Shown here: positions 23,713 to 35,183 of the stretch, piece by piece
Position numbering within the stretch: position 1 is the stretch's first letter
How the letters are laid out: every line of letters starts with the position of its first letter
NCBI GenBank assembly: GCA_022577435.1
Contig: JAKOON010000003.1
Span: 6,197,001-6,261,000 of the forward strand
Source of the DNA: Embiotoca jacksoni
Taxonomy: Eukaryota; Chordata; Actinopteri; Embiotocidae
Direction: 5' to 3'
DNA: 64,000 nt
Program-made: the position numbers and the translations under genes
The notes under the pieces: generated by a model
Database searches by the model: none
The model's input: only the letters and a program-made list of their open reading frames with translations
Told to the model about the DNA's origin: nothing

Positions 23713-25091
23713 AGTTTAAGCCGTGGCGCTGTGATGCAGTTTTACATTAGGCTGAGAAAGTGAGACTTAGAATGCTGTTTTCTGTGTAATTGCAGATACA
23801 AAGTGAAGCCACATTGGCCATGTAGTGTATCCCATTTGCTGTTGAAGAAATTTGTTCAGAAACACTTACTTTAAGCCGTGGCACTGTAATGCAGTTTTAT
23901 GCTGTTTTTGAGCTTCTCTCGCTGAGATAAGGCTGTTTTTGAAACATTGTGTTTCCTGTGAAATTGTCCACACAAAGTGACTTGAAGCCACTTTGTCCAT
24001 GTAGTTTATCCCATTTGCCATAGTACTGATGAAGAAATTTGTTCGTAAACACTTAGTTTAAGCCGTGGCGCTGTGATGCAGTTTTACATTAGGCTGAGAA
24101 AGCGAGACTTGAAATGCTGTTTTCTGTCTAATTGCAGACACAAAGTGAAGCCACATTGGCCATGTAGTGTATCCCATTTGCTGTTCAAGAAATTTTTTCA
24201 GGAACACTTAGTTTAAGCCGTGGCACTGTGATGCAGTTTTATATTAGGATGAGAAAGTGAGAATTGAAATGCTGTTTTCTGTGTAATTGCAGACACAAAG
24301 TGACTTGAAGCCACTTTTGTCCATGTAGTTTATCCCTTTTGCCATAGTACTGATGAAGAAATTTGTTCGTAAACACTTAGTTTATGCCGTGACACTGTAA
24401 TGTAGTTTTATGCTGTTTTTGAGCTTCTCTCGCTGAGATAAGGCTGTTTTTGAAAGATTGTGTTTCCTGTGAAATTGTCCACACAAAGTGACTTGAAACC
24501 ACTTTGTCCATGTAGTTTATCCCATTTGCCATAGTACTGATGAAGAAATTTGTTCGTAAACACTTAATTTAAGCCGTGGCACTGTAATGTAGTTTTATGC
24601 TGTTTTTGAGCTTCTCTCGCTGAGATAAGGCTGTTTTTGAAACATTGTGTTTCCTGTGTAATTGTCCACACAAAGTGACTTGAAACCGCTTTGCCCATGT
24701 AGTGTATCCCATTTACCAAAGTTCTGAGTATGAAACTTGTTTGTAAACACTTAGTTTAAGCCGTGTCGCTGTGATGCAGTTTTACATTAGGGTGAGAAAG
24801 TGAGACTTGAAATGCTGTTTTCTGTGTAATTGCAGATACAATGTGAAGCCACATTGGCCATGTAGTGTATCCCATTTACTGATGAAGAAATTGTTCGTAA
24901 ACACTTAGTTTAAGCCGTGGCACTGTAATGCATTTTTATGTTATTTTTGAGATTCTCGCTGGGATAAGGCTGTTTTTGAAACATTGTGTTTCCTGTGTAA
25001 TTGTCCACACAAAGTGACTTGAAACCGCTTTGCCCATGTAGTTTATCCCATTTGCCATAGGTCTGAGTATGAAACTTGTTTGTAAACACTT
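23713..25091. repeat. A/B linker block, 8 monomers
   Basis: Starts: 23713 (B), 23868 (A), 24055 (B, CTGTTCAAG), 24210 (168-bp hybrid plus one base), 24379 (A, with a private GAAAGATTG), 24566 (A2), 24753 (B*, GTGTCGCTG and TTAGGGTGAG) and 24907 (A3). The 24210 monomer has an extra T in GCCACTTTTGTCC, within a dyad arm. The block matches 19637-20640 with two additional monomers, and resembles 29563-30598. Confidence 0.85.
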
Positions 25092-28000
25092 AGTTTAAGC
25101 CGTGGCGCTGTGATGCAGTTTTACATTAGGCTGAGAAAGTGAGACTTGAAATGCTGTTTTCTGTCTAATTGCAGACACAAAGTGAAGACACATTGGCCAT
25201 GCATTGTATCCCATTTGCTGTTGAAGAAATTTGTTCAGAAACACTTAGTTTAAGCCGTGGCACTGTAATGCAGTTTTATGCTGTTTTTGAGCTTCTCTCG
25301 CTGAGATAAGGCTGTTTTTGAAACATTGTGTTTCCTGTGAAATTGTCCACACAAAGTGACTTGAAACCACTTTGTCCATGTACTTTATCCCATTTGCCAT
25401 AGTACTGATGAAGAAATTTGTTCGTAAACACTTAGTTTAAGCCGTCGCGCTGTGATGCAGTTTTACATTAGGCTGAGAAAGTGAGACTTGAAATGCTGTT
25501 TTCTGTCTAATTGCAGACACAAAGTGAAGCCACGTTGGCCATGTAGTGTATCCCATTTGCTGATGAAGAAATTTGTTCGTAAACACTTAGTTTAAGCCGT
25601 GGCACTGTAATGCAGTTTTACGCTGTTTTTGAGCTTCTCTCGCTGAGATAAGGCTGTTTTTGAAACATTGTGTTTCCTGTGAAATTGTCCACACAAAGTG
25701 ACTTGAAGCCACTTTGTCCATGTCGTTTATCCCATTTGCCATAGTACTGATGAAGAAATTTGTTCGTAAACACTTAGTTTAAGCCGTAGCGCTGTGATGC
25801 AGTTTTATATTAGGCTGAGAAAGTGAGAATTGAAATGCTGTTTTCTGTCTAATTGCAGACACAAATTGAAGCCACATTGGCCATGTAGTGTATCCCATTT
25901 GCTGTTGAAGAAATTTTTTCAGAAACACTTAGTTTAAGCCGTGGCACTGTGATGCAGTTTTATATTAGGATGAGAAAGTGAGAATTAAAATGCTGTTTTC
26001 TGTGTAATTGCAGACACAAAGTGACTTGAAGCCACTTTGTCCATGTAGTTTATCCCTTTTGCCATAGTACTGATGAAGAAATTTGTTCGTAAACACTTAG
26101 TTTATGCCGTGACACTGTAATGTAGTTTTATGCTGTTTTTGAGCTTCTCTCGCTGAGATAAGGCTGTTTTTGAAACATTGTGTTTACTGTGAAATTGTCC
26201 ACACAAAGTGACTTGAAGCCACTTTGTTCATGTAGTTTATCCCATTTGCCATAGTACTGATGAAGAAATTTGTTCGTAAACACTTAGTTTAAGCCGTGGC
26301 GCTGTGATGCAGTTTTATGCTGTTTTTGAGCTTCTCTCGCTGAGATAAGGCTGTTTTTGAAACATTGTGTTTCCTGTGAAATTGTCCACACAAAGTGACT
26401 TGAAGCCACTTTGTCCATGTAGTTTATCCCATTTGCCATAGTACTGATGAAGAAATTTGTTCGTAAACACTTAGTTTAAGCCGTGGCGCTGTGATGCAGT
26501 TTTACATTAGGCTGAGAAAGTGAGACTTGAAATGCTGTTTTCTGTGTAATTGCAGATACAAAGTGAAGCCACATTGGCCATATAGTGTATCCCATTTACT
26601 GTTGAAGAAATTTGTTCAGAAACACTTAGTTTAAGCCGTGGCACTGTAATGCAGTTTTATGCTGTTTTTGAGCTTCTCTCGCTGAGATAAGGCTGTTTTT
26701 GAAACATTGTGTTTCCTGTGAAATTGTCCACACAAAGTGACTTGAAGCCACTTTGTCCATGTAGTTTATCCCATTTGCCATAGTACTGATGAAGAAATTT
26801 GTTCGTAAACACTTAGTTTAAGCCGTGGCGCTGTGATGCAGTTTTACATTAGGCTCAGAAAGTGAGACTTAGAATGCTGTTTTCTGTGTAATTGCAGATA
26901 CAAAGTGAAGCCACATTGGCCATGTAGTGTATCCCATTTGCTGTTGAAGAAATTTGTTCAGAAACACTTAGTTTAAGCCGTGGCACTGTAATGCAGTTTT
27001 ATGCTGTTTTTGAGCTTCTCTCGCTGAGATAAGGCTGTTTTTGAAACATTGTGTTTCCTGTGAAATTGTCCACACAAAGTGACTTGAAACCACTTTGTCC
27101 ATGTACTTTATCCCATTTGCCATAGTACTGATGAAGAAATTTGTTCGTAAACACTTAGTTTAAGCCGTCGCGCTGTGATGCAGTTTTACATTAGGCTGAG
27201 AAAGTGAGACTTGAAATGCTGTTTTCTGTCTAATTGCAGACACAAAGTGAAGCCACGTTGGCCATGTAGTGTATCCCATTTGCTGATGAAGAAATTTGTT
27301 CGTAAACACTTAGTTTAAGCCGTGGCACTGTAATGCAGTTTTACGCTGTTTTTGAGCTTCTCTCGCTGAGATAAGGCTGTTTTTGAAACATTGTGTTTCC
27401 TGTGAAATTGTCCACACAAAGTGACTTGAAGCCACTTTGTCCATGTCGTTTATCCCATTTGCCATAGTACTGATGAAGAAATTTGTTCGTAAACACTTAG
27501 TTTAAGCCGTAGCGCTGTGATGCAGTTTTATATTAGGCTGAGAAAGTGAGAATTGAAATGCTGTTTTCTGTCTAATTGCAGACACAAATTGAAGCCACAT
27601 TGGCCATGTAGTGTATCCCATTTGCTGTTGAAGAAATTTTTTCAGAAACACTTAGTTTAAGCCGTGGCACTGTGATGCAGTTTTATATTAGGATGAGAAA
27701 GTGAGAATTAAAATGCTGTTTTCTGTGTAATTGCAGACACAAAGTGACTTGAAGCCACTTTGTCCATGTAGTTTATCCCTTTTGCCATAGTACTGATGAA
27801 GAAATTTGTTCGTAAACACTTAGTTTATGCCGTGACACTGTAATGTAGTTTTATGCTGTTTTTGAGCTTCTCTCGCTGAGATAAGGCTGTTTTTGAAACA
27901 TTGTGTTTACTGTGAAATTGTCCACACAAAGTGACTTGAAGCCACTTTGTCCATGTAGTTTATCCCATTTGCCATAGTACTGATGAAGAAATTTGTTCGT

Positions 28001-28505
28001 AAACACTTAGTTTAAGCCGTGGCGCTGTGATGCAGTTTTACATTAGGCTGAGAAAGTGAGACTTGAAATGCTGTTTTCTGTGTAATTGCAGATACAAAGT
28101 GAAGCCACGTTGGCCATGTAGTGTATCCCATTTGCTGATGAAGAAATTTGTTCGTAAACACTTAGTTTAAGCCGTGGCACTGTAATGCAGTTTTACGCTG
28201 TTTTTGAGCTTCTCTCGCTGAGATAAGGCTGTTTTTGAAACATTGTGTTTCCTGTGAAATTGTCCACACAAAGTGACTTGAAGCCACTTTGTCCATGTAG
28301 TTTATCCCATTTGCCATAGTACTGATGAAGAAATTTGTTCGTAAACACTTAGTTTAAGCCGTGGCGCTGTGATGCAGTTTTACATTAGGCTCAGAAAGTG
28401 AGACTTAGAATGCTGTTTTCTGTGTAATTGCAGATACAAAGTGAAGCCACATTGGCCATGTAGTGTATCCCATTTGCTGTTGAAGAAATTTGTTCAGAAA
28501 CACTT
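25092..28505. repeat. Rearranged copies of the 9-monomer unit, 21 monomers
   Basis: Starts: 25092, 25247, 25434, 25589, 25776, 25931 (168), 26099, 26286 (hybrid), 26473, 26628, 26815 (B with CTCAGAAAG), 26970, 27157, 27312, 27499, 27654 (168), 27822, 28009, 28164, 28351 (B with CTCAGAAAG again) and 28506 as the next block. The first seven monomers follow the 1536-bp unit; the copy then breaks at the hybrid monomer at 26286. A second partial copy runs from about 26970 to 28008. The CTCAGAAAG mark at both 26815 and 28351 suggests a local duplication of 1536 bp, the same length as the unit itself. Confidence 0.84.
26286..26472. repeat. Hybrid monomer: B-type opening on an A body
   Basis: It starts with the B-specific opening GTGGCGCTGTGATGCAG and then continues TTTTATGCTGTTTTTGAG as in type A, giving 187 bp. 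The switch falls within or just after the shared GCAGTTTTA. It follows another A monomer, so the A/B alternation is broken here, consistent with an unequal exchange inside GCAGTTTTA. The same composite opening occurs on C-rich bodies at 34463, 43018, 51549 and 52967. Confidence 0.85.
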
Positions 28506-31500
28506 AGTTTAAGCCGTGGCACTGTAATGCAGTTTTATGCTGTTTTTGAGCTTCTCTCGCTGAGATAAGGCTGTTTTTGAAACATTGTGTTTCCTGTGAA
28601 ATTGTCCACACAAAGTGACTTGAAACCACTTTGTCCATGTAGTTTATCCCATTTGCCATAGTACTGATGAAGAAATTTGTTCGTAAACACTTAATTTAAG
28701 ACGTGGCACTGTAATGTAGTTTTACGCTGTTTTTGAGCTTCTCTCGCTGAGATAAGGTTGTTTTTGAAACATTGTGTTTACTGTGAAATTGTCCACACAA
28801 AGTGACTTGAAGCCGCTTTGTCCATGTAGTTTATCCCATTTGCCATAGTACTGATGAAGAAATTTGTTCGTAAACACTTAGTTTAAGCCGTGGCGCTGTG
28901 ATGCAGTTTTACATTAGGCTGAGAAAGCGAGACTTGAAATGCTGTTTTCTGTCTAATTGCAGACACAAAGTGAAGCCATATTGGCCATGTAGTGTATCCC
29001 ATTTACTGATGAAGAAATTGTTCGTAAACACTTAGTTTAAGCCGTGGCACTGTAATGCAGTTTTACGCTGTTTTTGAGCTTCTCTCGCTGAGATGAGGCT
29101 GTTTTTGAAACATTGTGTCTCCTGTGTAATTGTCCACACAAAGTGACTTGAAACCGCTTTCCCCATGTAGTGTATCCCATTTGCCAAAGTTCTGAGTATG
29201 AAACTTGTTTGTAAACACTTAGTTTAAGCCGTGGCACTGTTAAGCAGTTTTACATTAGGCTGAGAAAGTAAGACTTGAAATGCTGTTTTCTGTGTAATTG
29301 CAGACACAAAGTGAAGCCACATTGGCCATGCAGTGTATCCCATTTGCTGTTGAAGAAATTTGTTCAGAAACACTTAGTTTAAGCCGTGGCACTGTAATGC
29401 AGTTTTATGCTGTTTTTGAGCTTCTCTCGCTGAGACAAGGCTGTTTTTGAAACATTGTGTTTACTGTGAAATTGTCCACACAAAGTGACTTGAAGCCACT
29501 TTGTCCATGTAGTTTATCCCATTTGCCATAGTACTGATGAAGAAATTTGTTCGTAAACACTTAGTTTAAGCCGTGGCGCTGTGATGCAGTTTTACATTAG
29601 GCTGAGAAAGCGAGACTTGAAATGCTGTTTTCTGTCTAATTGCAGACACAAAGTGAAGCCACATTGGCCATGTAGTGTATCCCATTTGCTGTTCAAGAAA
29701 TTTTTTCAGAAACACTTAGTTTAAGCCGTGGCACTGTGATGCAGTTTTATATTAGGATGAGAAAGTGAGAATTGAAATGCTGTTTTCTGTGTAATTGCAG
29801 ACACAAAGTGACTTGAAGCCACTTTGTCCATGTAGTTTATCCCTTTTGCCATAGTACTGATGAAGAAATTTGTTCGTAAACACTTAGTTTATGCCGTGAC
29901 ACTGTAATGTAGTTTTATGCTGTTTTTGAGCTTCTCTCGCTGAGATAAGGCTGTTTTTGAAACATTGTGTTTCCTGTGAAATTGTCCACACAAAGTGACT
30001 TGAAACCACTTTGTCCATGTAGTTTATCCCATTTGCCATAGTACTGATGAAGAAATTTGTTCGTAAACACTTAATTTAAGCCGTGGCACTGTAATGTAGT
30101 TTTATGCTGTTTTTGAGCTTCTCTCGCTGAGATAAGGCTGTTTTTGAAACATTGTGTTTCCTGTGTAATTGTCCACACAAAGTGACTTGAAACCGCTTTG
30201 CCCATGTAGTGTATCCCATTTACCAAAGTTCTGAGTATGAAACTTGTTTGTAAACACTTAGTTTAAGCCGTGGCGCTGTGATGCAGTTTTACATTAGGCT
30301 GAGAAAGTGAGACTTGAAATGCTGTTTTCTGTGTAATTGCAGATACAATGTGAAGCCACATTGGCCATGTAGTGTATCCCATTTACTGATGAAGAAATTG
30401 TTCGTAAACACTTAGTTTAAGCCGTGGCACTGTAATGCATTTTTATGTTATTTTTGAGATTCTCGCTGGGATAAGGCTGTTTTTGAAACATTGTGTTTCC
30501 TGTGTAATTGTCCACACAAAGTGACTTGAAACCGCTTTGCCCATGTAGTTTATCCCATTTGCCATAGGTCTGAGTATGAAACTTGTTTGTAAACACTTAG
30601 TTTAAGCCGTGGCGCTGTGATGCAGTTTTACATTAGGCTGAGAAAGTGAGACTTGAAATGCTGTTTTCTGTCTAATTGCAGACACAAAGTGAAGACACAT
30701 TGGCCATGCATTGTATCCCATTTGCTGTTGAAGAAATTTGTTCAGAAACACTTAGTTTAAGCCGTGGCACTGTAATGCAGTTTTATGCTGTTTTTGAGCT
30801 TCTCTCGCTGAGATAAGGCTGTTTTTGAAACATTGTGTTTCCTGTGAAATTGTCCACACAAAGTGACTTGAAACCACTTTGTCCATGTACTTTATCCCAT
30901 TTGCCATAGTACTGATGAAGAAATTTGTTCGTAAACACTTAGTTTAAGCCGTCGCGCTGTGATGCAGTTTTACATTAGGCTGAGAAAGTGAGACTTGAAA
31001 TGCTGTTTTCTGTCTAATTGCAGACACAAAGTGAAGCCACGTTGGCCATGTAGTGTATCCCATTTGCTGATGAAGAAATTTGTTCGTAAACACTTAGTTT
31101 AAGCCGTGGCACTGTAATGCAGTTTTACGCTGTTTTTGAGCTTCTCTCGCTGAGATAAGGCTGTTTTTGAAACATTGTGTTTCCTGTGAAATTGTCCACA
31201 CAAAGTGACTTGAAGCCACTTTGTCCATGTCGTTTATCCCATTTGCCATAGTACTGATGAAGAAATTTGTTCGTAAACACTTAGTTTAAGCCGTAGCGCT
31301 GTGATGCAGTTTTATATTAGGCTGAGAAAGTGAGAATTGAAATGCTGTTTTCTGTCTAATTGCAGACACAAATTGAAGCCACATTGGCCATGTAGTGTAT
31401 CCCATTTGCTGTTGAAGAAATTTTTTCAGAAACACTTAGTTTAAGCCGTGGCACTGTGATGCAGTTTTATATTAGGATGAGAAAGTGAGAATTGAAATGC

Positions 31501-31605
31501 TGTTTTCTGTGTAATTGCAGACAAAACGTGACTTGAAGCCACTTTGGCCATGTAGCTTACCCCAATTGCCATAATTCTAAGTAGGAAACTTGTTTGTAAA
31601 CACTT
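28506..31605. repeat. A/B block ending at the first C monomer, 18 monomers
   Basis: Starts: 28506, 28693 (AATTTAAGAC), 28880, 29034, 29221, 29376, 29563, 29718 (168), 29886, 30073 (A2), 30260 (B*), 30414 (A3), 30599, 30754, 30941, 31096, 31283 and 31438 (168). Up to about 30413 it is repeated at +9560 (38066-39973). From 30260 it is also repeated at +4924 (35184 onward). The last monomer switches from a B-type front, marked by ACAAAACGTGACTTG, to a C-type tail (TTACCCCAATTGCC) at about 31540, the entry point of C sequence. Confidence 0.87.
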
Positions 31606-31792
31606 AGTTTAAGCCGTGGAGCTGTAATGCAGTTTTATGCTGTTTTTGAGCTTCTCTCGCTGAAATAAGGCTGTTTTTGAAACATTGTGTTTCCTGTGAA
31701 ATTGTTCACACAAAGTGACTTGAAACCACTTTGGCCATGTAGTTTATCCCCATTGCCATAGTTCTAAGTAGGAAACTTGTTAGTAAAGACTT
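31606..31792. repeat. Type C long monomer, 187 bp (representative)
   Basis: It opens with GTGGAGCTGTAATGCAG. The front is A-like but has CTGAAATAAGG instead of CTGAGATAAGG, then GTTCACACAAAG and CACTTTGGCC. Tails in this class read TTACCCCAATTGCC or TTATCCCCATTGCC, then ATAATTCTAAGTAGGAAAC. It keeps all three A length blocks and both A dyads, with 7-bp arms at the second. It alternates loosely with the 168-bp C short form. Confidence 0.9.
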
Positions 31793-32147
31793 AGTTGAAG
31801 CCATGGCTCTGTGATGCAGTTTTACATTAGGCTGAGAAAGTGAGATATGAAATACTGTTTTCTGAGAATTTGTGAACACAAAGTGACTTGAAACCACTTT
31901 GGCCATGTAGCTTACCCCAATTGCCATAATTCTAAGTAGGAAACTTGTTTGGAAACACTTAGTTTAAGCCGTGGAGCTGTAATGCAGTTTTATGCTGTTT
32001 TTGAGCTTCTCTTGCTGAAATAAGGCTGTTTTTGAAACATTGTGTTTCCTGTGAAATTGTTCACACAAAGTGACTTGAAACCACTTTGGCCATGTAGTTT
32101 ACCTCAATTGCCATAATTCTAAGTAGGAAACTTGTTTGGAAACACTT

Positions 32148-32315
32148 AGTTTAAGCCATGGCGCTGTGATGCAGTTTTACCTTAGGCTGAGAAAGTGAGA
32201 CATGAAATACTGTTTTCTGAGAATTTGTGAACACAAACTGACTTGAAACCACTTTGGCCATGTAGTTTATCCCATTTGCCATAATTCTGAGTAGGAAACT
32301 TGTTTGTAAACACTT
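32148..32315. repeat. Type C short monomer, 168 bp (representative)
   Basis: It opens with GCCATGGCGCTGTGATG, giving a CCATGG hexamer where A and B have CCGTGG. The B-like front reads TTTTACCTTAGGCTGAG and ACATGAAATACTG, then GAGAATTTGTGAACAC. It keeps ACTTG and the 8-bp block, hence 168 bp. The dyad arm is usually CAAACTG, which mismatches CACTTTG at one base. The first C short copy in each HOR (31793 and its equivalents) keeps CAAAGTG. Confidence 0.9.
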
Positions 32316-33231
32316 AGTTTAAGCCGTGGAGCTGTAATGCAGTTTTATGCTGTTTTTGATCTTCTCTTGCTGAAATAAGGCTGTTTTTGAAAAATTGTGT
32401 TTCCTGTGAAATTGTTCACACAAAGTGACTTGAAACCACTTTGGCCATGTAGTTTATCCCCATTACCATAGTTCTGAGTAGTAAACTTGTTAGTAAAGAA
32501 TTAGTTCAAGCCGTGGAGCTGTAATGCAGTTTTATGCTGTTTTTGAGCTTCTCTCGCTTAAATAAGGCTGTTTTTGAAACATTGTGTTTCCTGTGAAATT
32601 GTTCACACAAAGTGACTTGAAACCACTTTGGCCATGTAGCTTACCCCAATTGCCATAATTCTAACTAGGAAACTTGTTTGGAAACACTTAGTTTAAGCCA
32701 TGGCGCTGTGATGCAGTTTTACCTTAGGCTGAGAAGGTGAGACATGAAATACTGTTTTCTGAGAATTTGTGAACACAAACTGACTTGAAACCACTTTGGC
32801 CATGTAGTTTATCCCATTTGCCATAATTCTGAGTAGGAAACTTGTTTGGAAACACTTAGTTTAAGCCGTGGAGCTGTAATGCAGTTTTATGCTGTTTTTG
32901 AGCTTTTCTCGCTGAAATAAGGCTGTTTTTGAAACATTGTGTTTCCTGTGAAATTGTTCACACAAAGTGACTTGAAACCACTTTGGCCATGTAGCTTACC
33001 CCAATTGCCATAATTCTAAGTAGATAACTTGTTTTGAAACACTTAGTTTAAGCCGTGGAGCTGTAATGCAGTTTTATGCTGTTTTTGATCTTCTCTCGCT
33101 GAAATAAGGCTGTTTTTGAAACATTGTGTTTCCTGTGAAATTGTTCACACAAAGTGACTTGAAACCACTTTGGCCATGTAGCTTACCCCAATTGCCATAA
33201 TTCTAACTAGGAAACTTGTTTGGAAACACTT

Positions 33232-33391
33232 AGTTTAAGCCATGGCGCTGTGATGAAGTTTTACCTTAGGCTGAGAAGGTGAGACATGAAATACTGTTTT
33301 CTGAGAATTTGTGAACACAAACTGACTTGAAACCACTTTGGCCATGTAGTGTATCCCATTTAATGTTGAAGAAATTTGTTCAGAAACACTT
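33232..33391. repeat. C-front/B-tail hybrid monomer, 160 bp
   Basis: The C short front (GATGAAGTTTTACCTTAGG, GAGAATTTGTGAACAC) is joined to a B-type tail (GTGTATCCCATTTAATG, TTGAAGAAATTTGTTCAG). It lacks the 19-bp and 8-bp blocks but keeps ACTTG, giving 160 bp. This is the only class with that combination, and it occurs at the head-to-mixed transition of each C HOR, for example 34650, 41787, 43205, 45365, 50318, 51736, 54780, 59004 and 60790. Confidence 0.87.
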
Positions 33392-35183
33392 AGTTTAAGC
33401 CATGGCACTGTAATGCAGTTTTATGCTGTTTTTGAGCTTCTCTCGCTGAGATAAGGCTGTTTTTGAAACATTGTGTTTCCTGTGAAATTGTCCACACAAA
33501 GTGACTTGAAACCACTTTGTCCATGTAGTTTATCCCATTTGACATAGTACTGATGAAGAAATTTGTTCGTAAACACTTGATTTAAGCCGTGGCACTGTAA
33601 TGCAGTTTTATGCTGTTTTTGAGCTTCTCTCGCTGAAATAAGGCTGTTTTTGAAACGTTGTTTTTCCTGTGAAATTGTTCACACAAAGTGACTTGAAACC
33701 ACTTTGGCCATGTAGCTTACCCCAATTGCCATAATTCTAAGTAGGAAACTTGTTAGGAAACACTTAGTTTAAGCCATGGCGCTGTGATGCAGTTTTACCT
33801 TAGGCTGAGAAGGTGAGACATGAAATACTGTTTTCTGAGAATTTGTGAACACAAACTGACTTGAAACCACTTTGGCCATGTAGTTTATCCCATTTGCCAT
33901 AATTCTGAGTAGGAAACTTGTTTGGAAACACTTAGTTTAAGCCGTGGAGCTGTAATGCAGTTTTATGCTGTTTTTGAGCTTCTCTCGCTGAGATAAGGCT
34001 GTTTTTGAAACATTGTGTTTCCTGTGTAATTGTCCACACAAAGTGACTTGAAACCGCTTTCCCCATGTAGTGTATCCCATTTGCCAAAGTTCTGAGTATG
34101 AAACTTGTTTGTAAACACTTAGTTTAAGCCGTGGCGCTGTGATGCAGTTTTACATTAGGCTGAGAAAGTGAGACTTGAAATGCTGTTTTCTGTATAATTG
34201 CAGACACAAAGTGAAGCCACATTGGCCATGCAGTGTATCCCATTTGCTGTTGAAGAAATTTGTTCAGAAACACTTAGTTTAAGCCGTGGCACTGTAATGC
34301 AGTTTTATGCTGTTTTTGAGCTTCTCTCGCTGAGACAATGCTGTTTTTGAAACATTGTGTTTACTGTGAAATTGTCCACACAAAGTGACTTGAAGCCACT
34401 TTGTCCATGTAGTTTATCCCATTTGCCATAGTACTGATGAAGAAATTTGTTCGTAAACACTTAGTTTAAGCCGTGGCGCTGTGATGCAGTTTTATGCTGT
34501 TTTTGAGCTTCTCTCGCTGAAATAAGGCTGTTTTTGAAACATTGTGTTTCCTGTGAAATTGTTCACACAAAGTGACTTGAAACCACTTTGGCCATGTAGC
34601 TTACCCCAATTGCCATAATTCTAACTAGGAAACTTGTTTGGAAACACTTAGTTTAAGCCATGGCGCTGTGATGAAGTTTTACCTTAGGCTGAGAAGGTGA
34701 GACATGAAATACTGTTTTCTGAGAATTTGTGAACACAAACTGACTTGAAACCACTTTGGCCATGTAGTGTATCCCATTTAATGTTGAAGAAATTTGTTCA
34801 GAAACACTTAGTTTAAGCCATGGCACTGTAATGCAGTTTTATGCTGTTTTTGAGCTTCTCTCGCTGAGATAAGGCTGTTTTTGAAACATTGTGTTTCCTG
34901 TGAAATTGTCCACACAAAGTGACTTGAAACCACTTTGTCCATGTAGTTTATCCCATTTGACATAGTACTGATGAAGAAATTTGTTCGTAAACACTTGATT
35001 TAAGCCGTGGCACTGTAATGCAGTTTTATGCTGTTTTTGAGCTTCTCTCGCTGAAATAAGGCTGTTTTTGAAACGTTGTTTTTCCTGTGAAATTGTTCAC
35101 ACAAAGTGACTTGAAACCACTTTGGCCATGTAGCTTACCCCAATTGCCATAATTCTAAGTAGGAAACTTGTTTGTAAACACTT

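Larger units (their letters stand above)
31606..35183. repeat. First C-headed block: 20 monomers, 3578 bp
   Basis: Starts: 31606, 31793, 31961, 32148, 32316, 32503, 32690, 32858, 33045, 33232 (160), 33392, 33579, 33766, 33934 (A2-like), 34121 (B), 34276 (A), 34463 (hybrid), 34650 (160), 34810 and 34997. The first nine are C family and the next seven mix C, A and B; together they form the 16-monomer, 2857-bp head seen in all later right-hand HORs. The last four repeat the 33045-33765 portion from a hybrid junction. The block has the same length and order as 40161-43738. Confidence 0.9.

Noticed and set aside
31706..31927. A 73-codon minus-strand frame repeated at 40261, 43839, 48792, 53254 and 59264 (variant at 57833)
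   Set aside because: Identical copies mark the start of each C head. They are useful as an HOR landmark but are satellite sequence, not coding.
31540..35183. C block as a transposon insertion
   Set aside because: C monomers keep the same anchor, phase and orientation as A/B, and the junction is in register inside a monomer, so homologous exchange between related satellites explains it.
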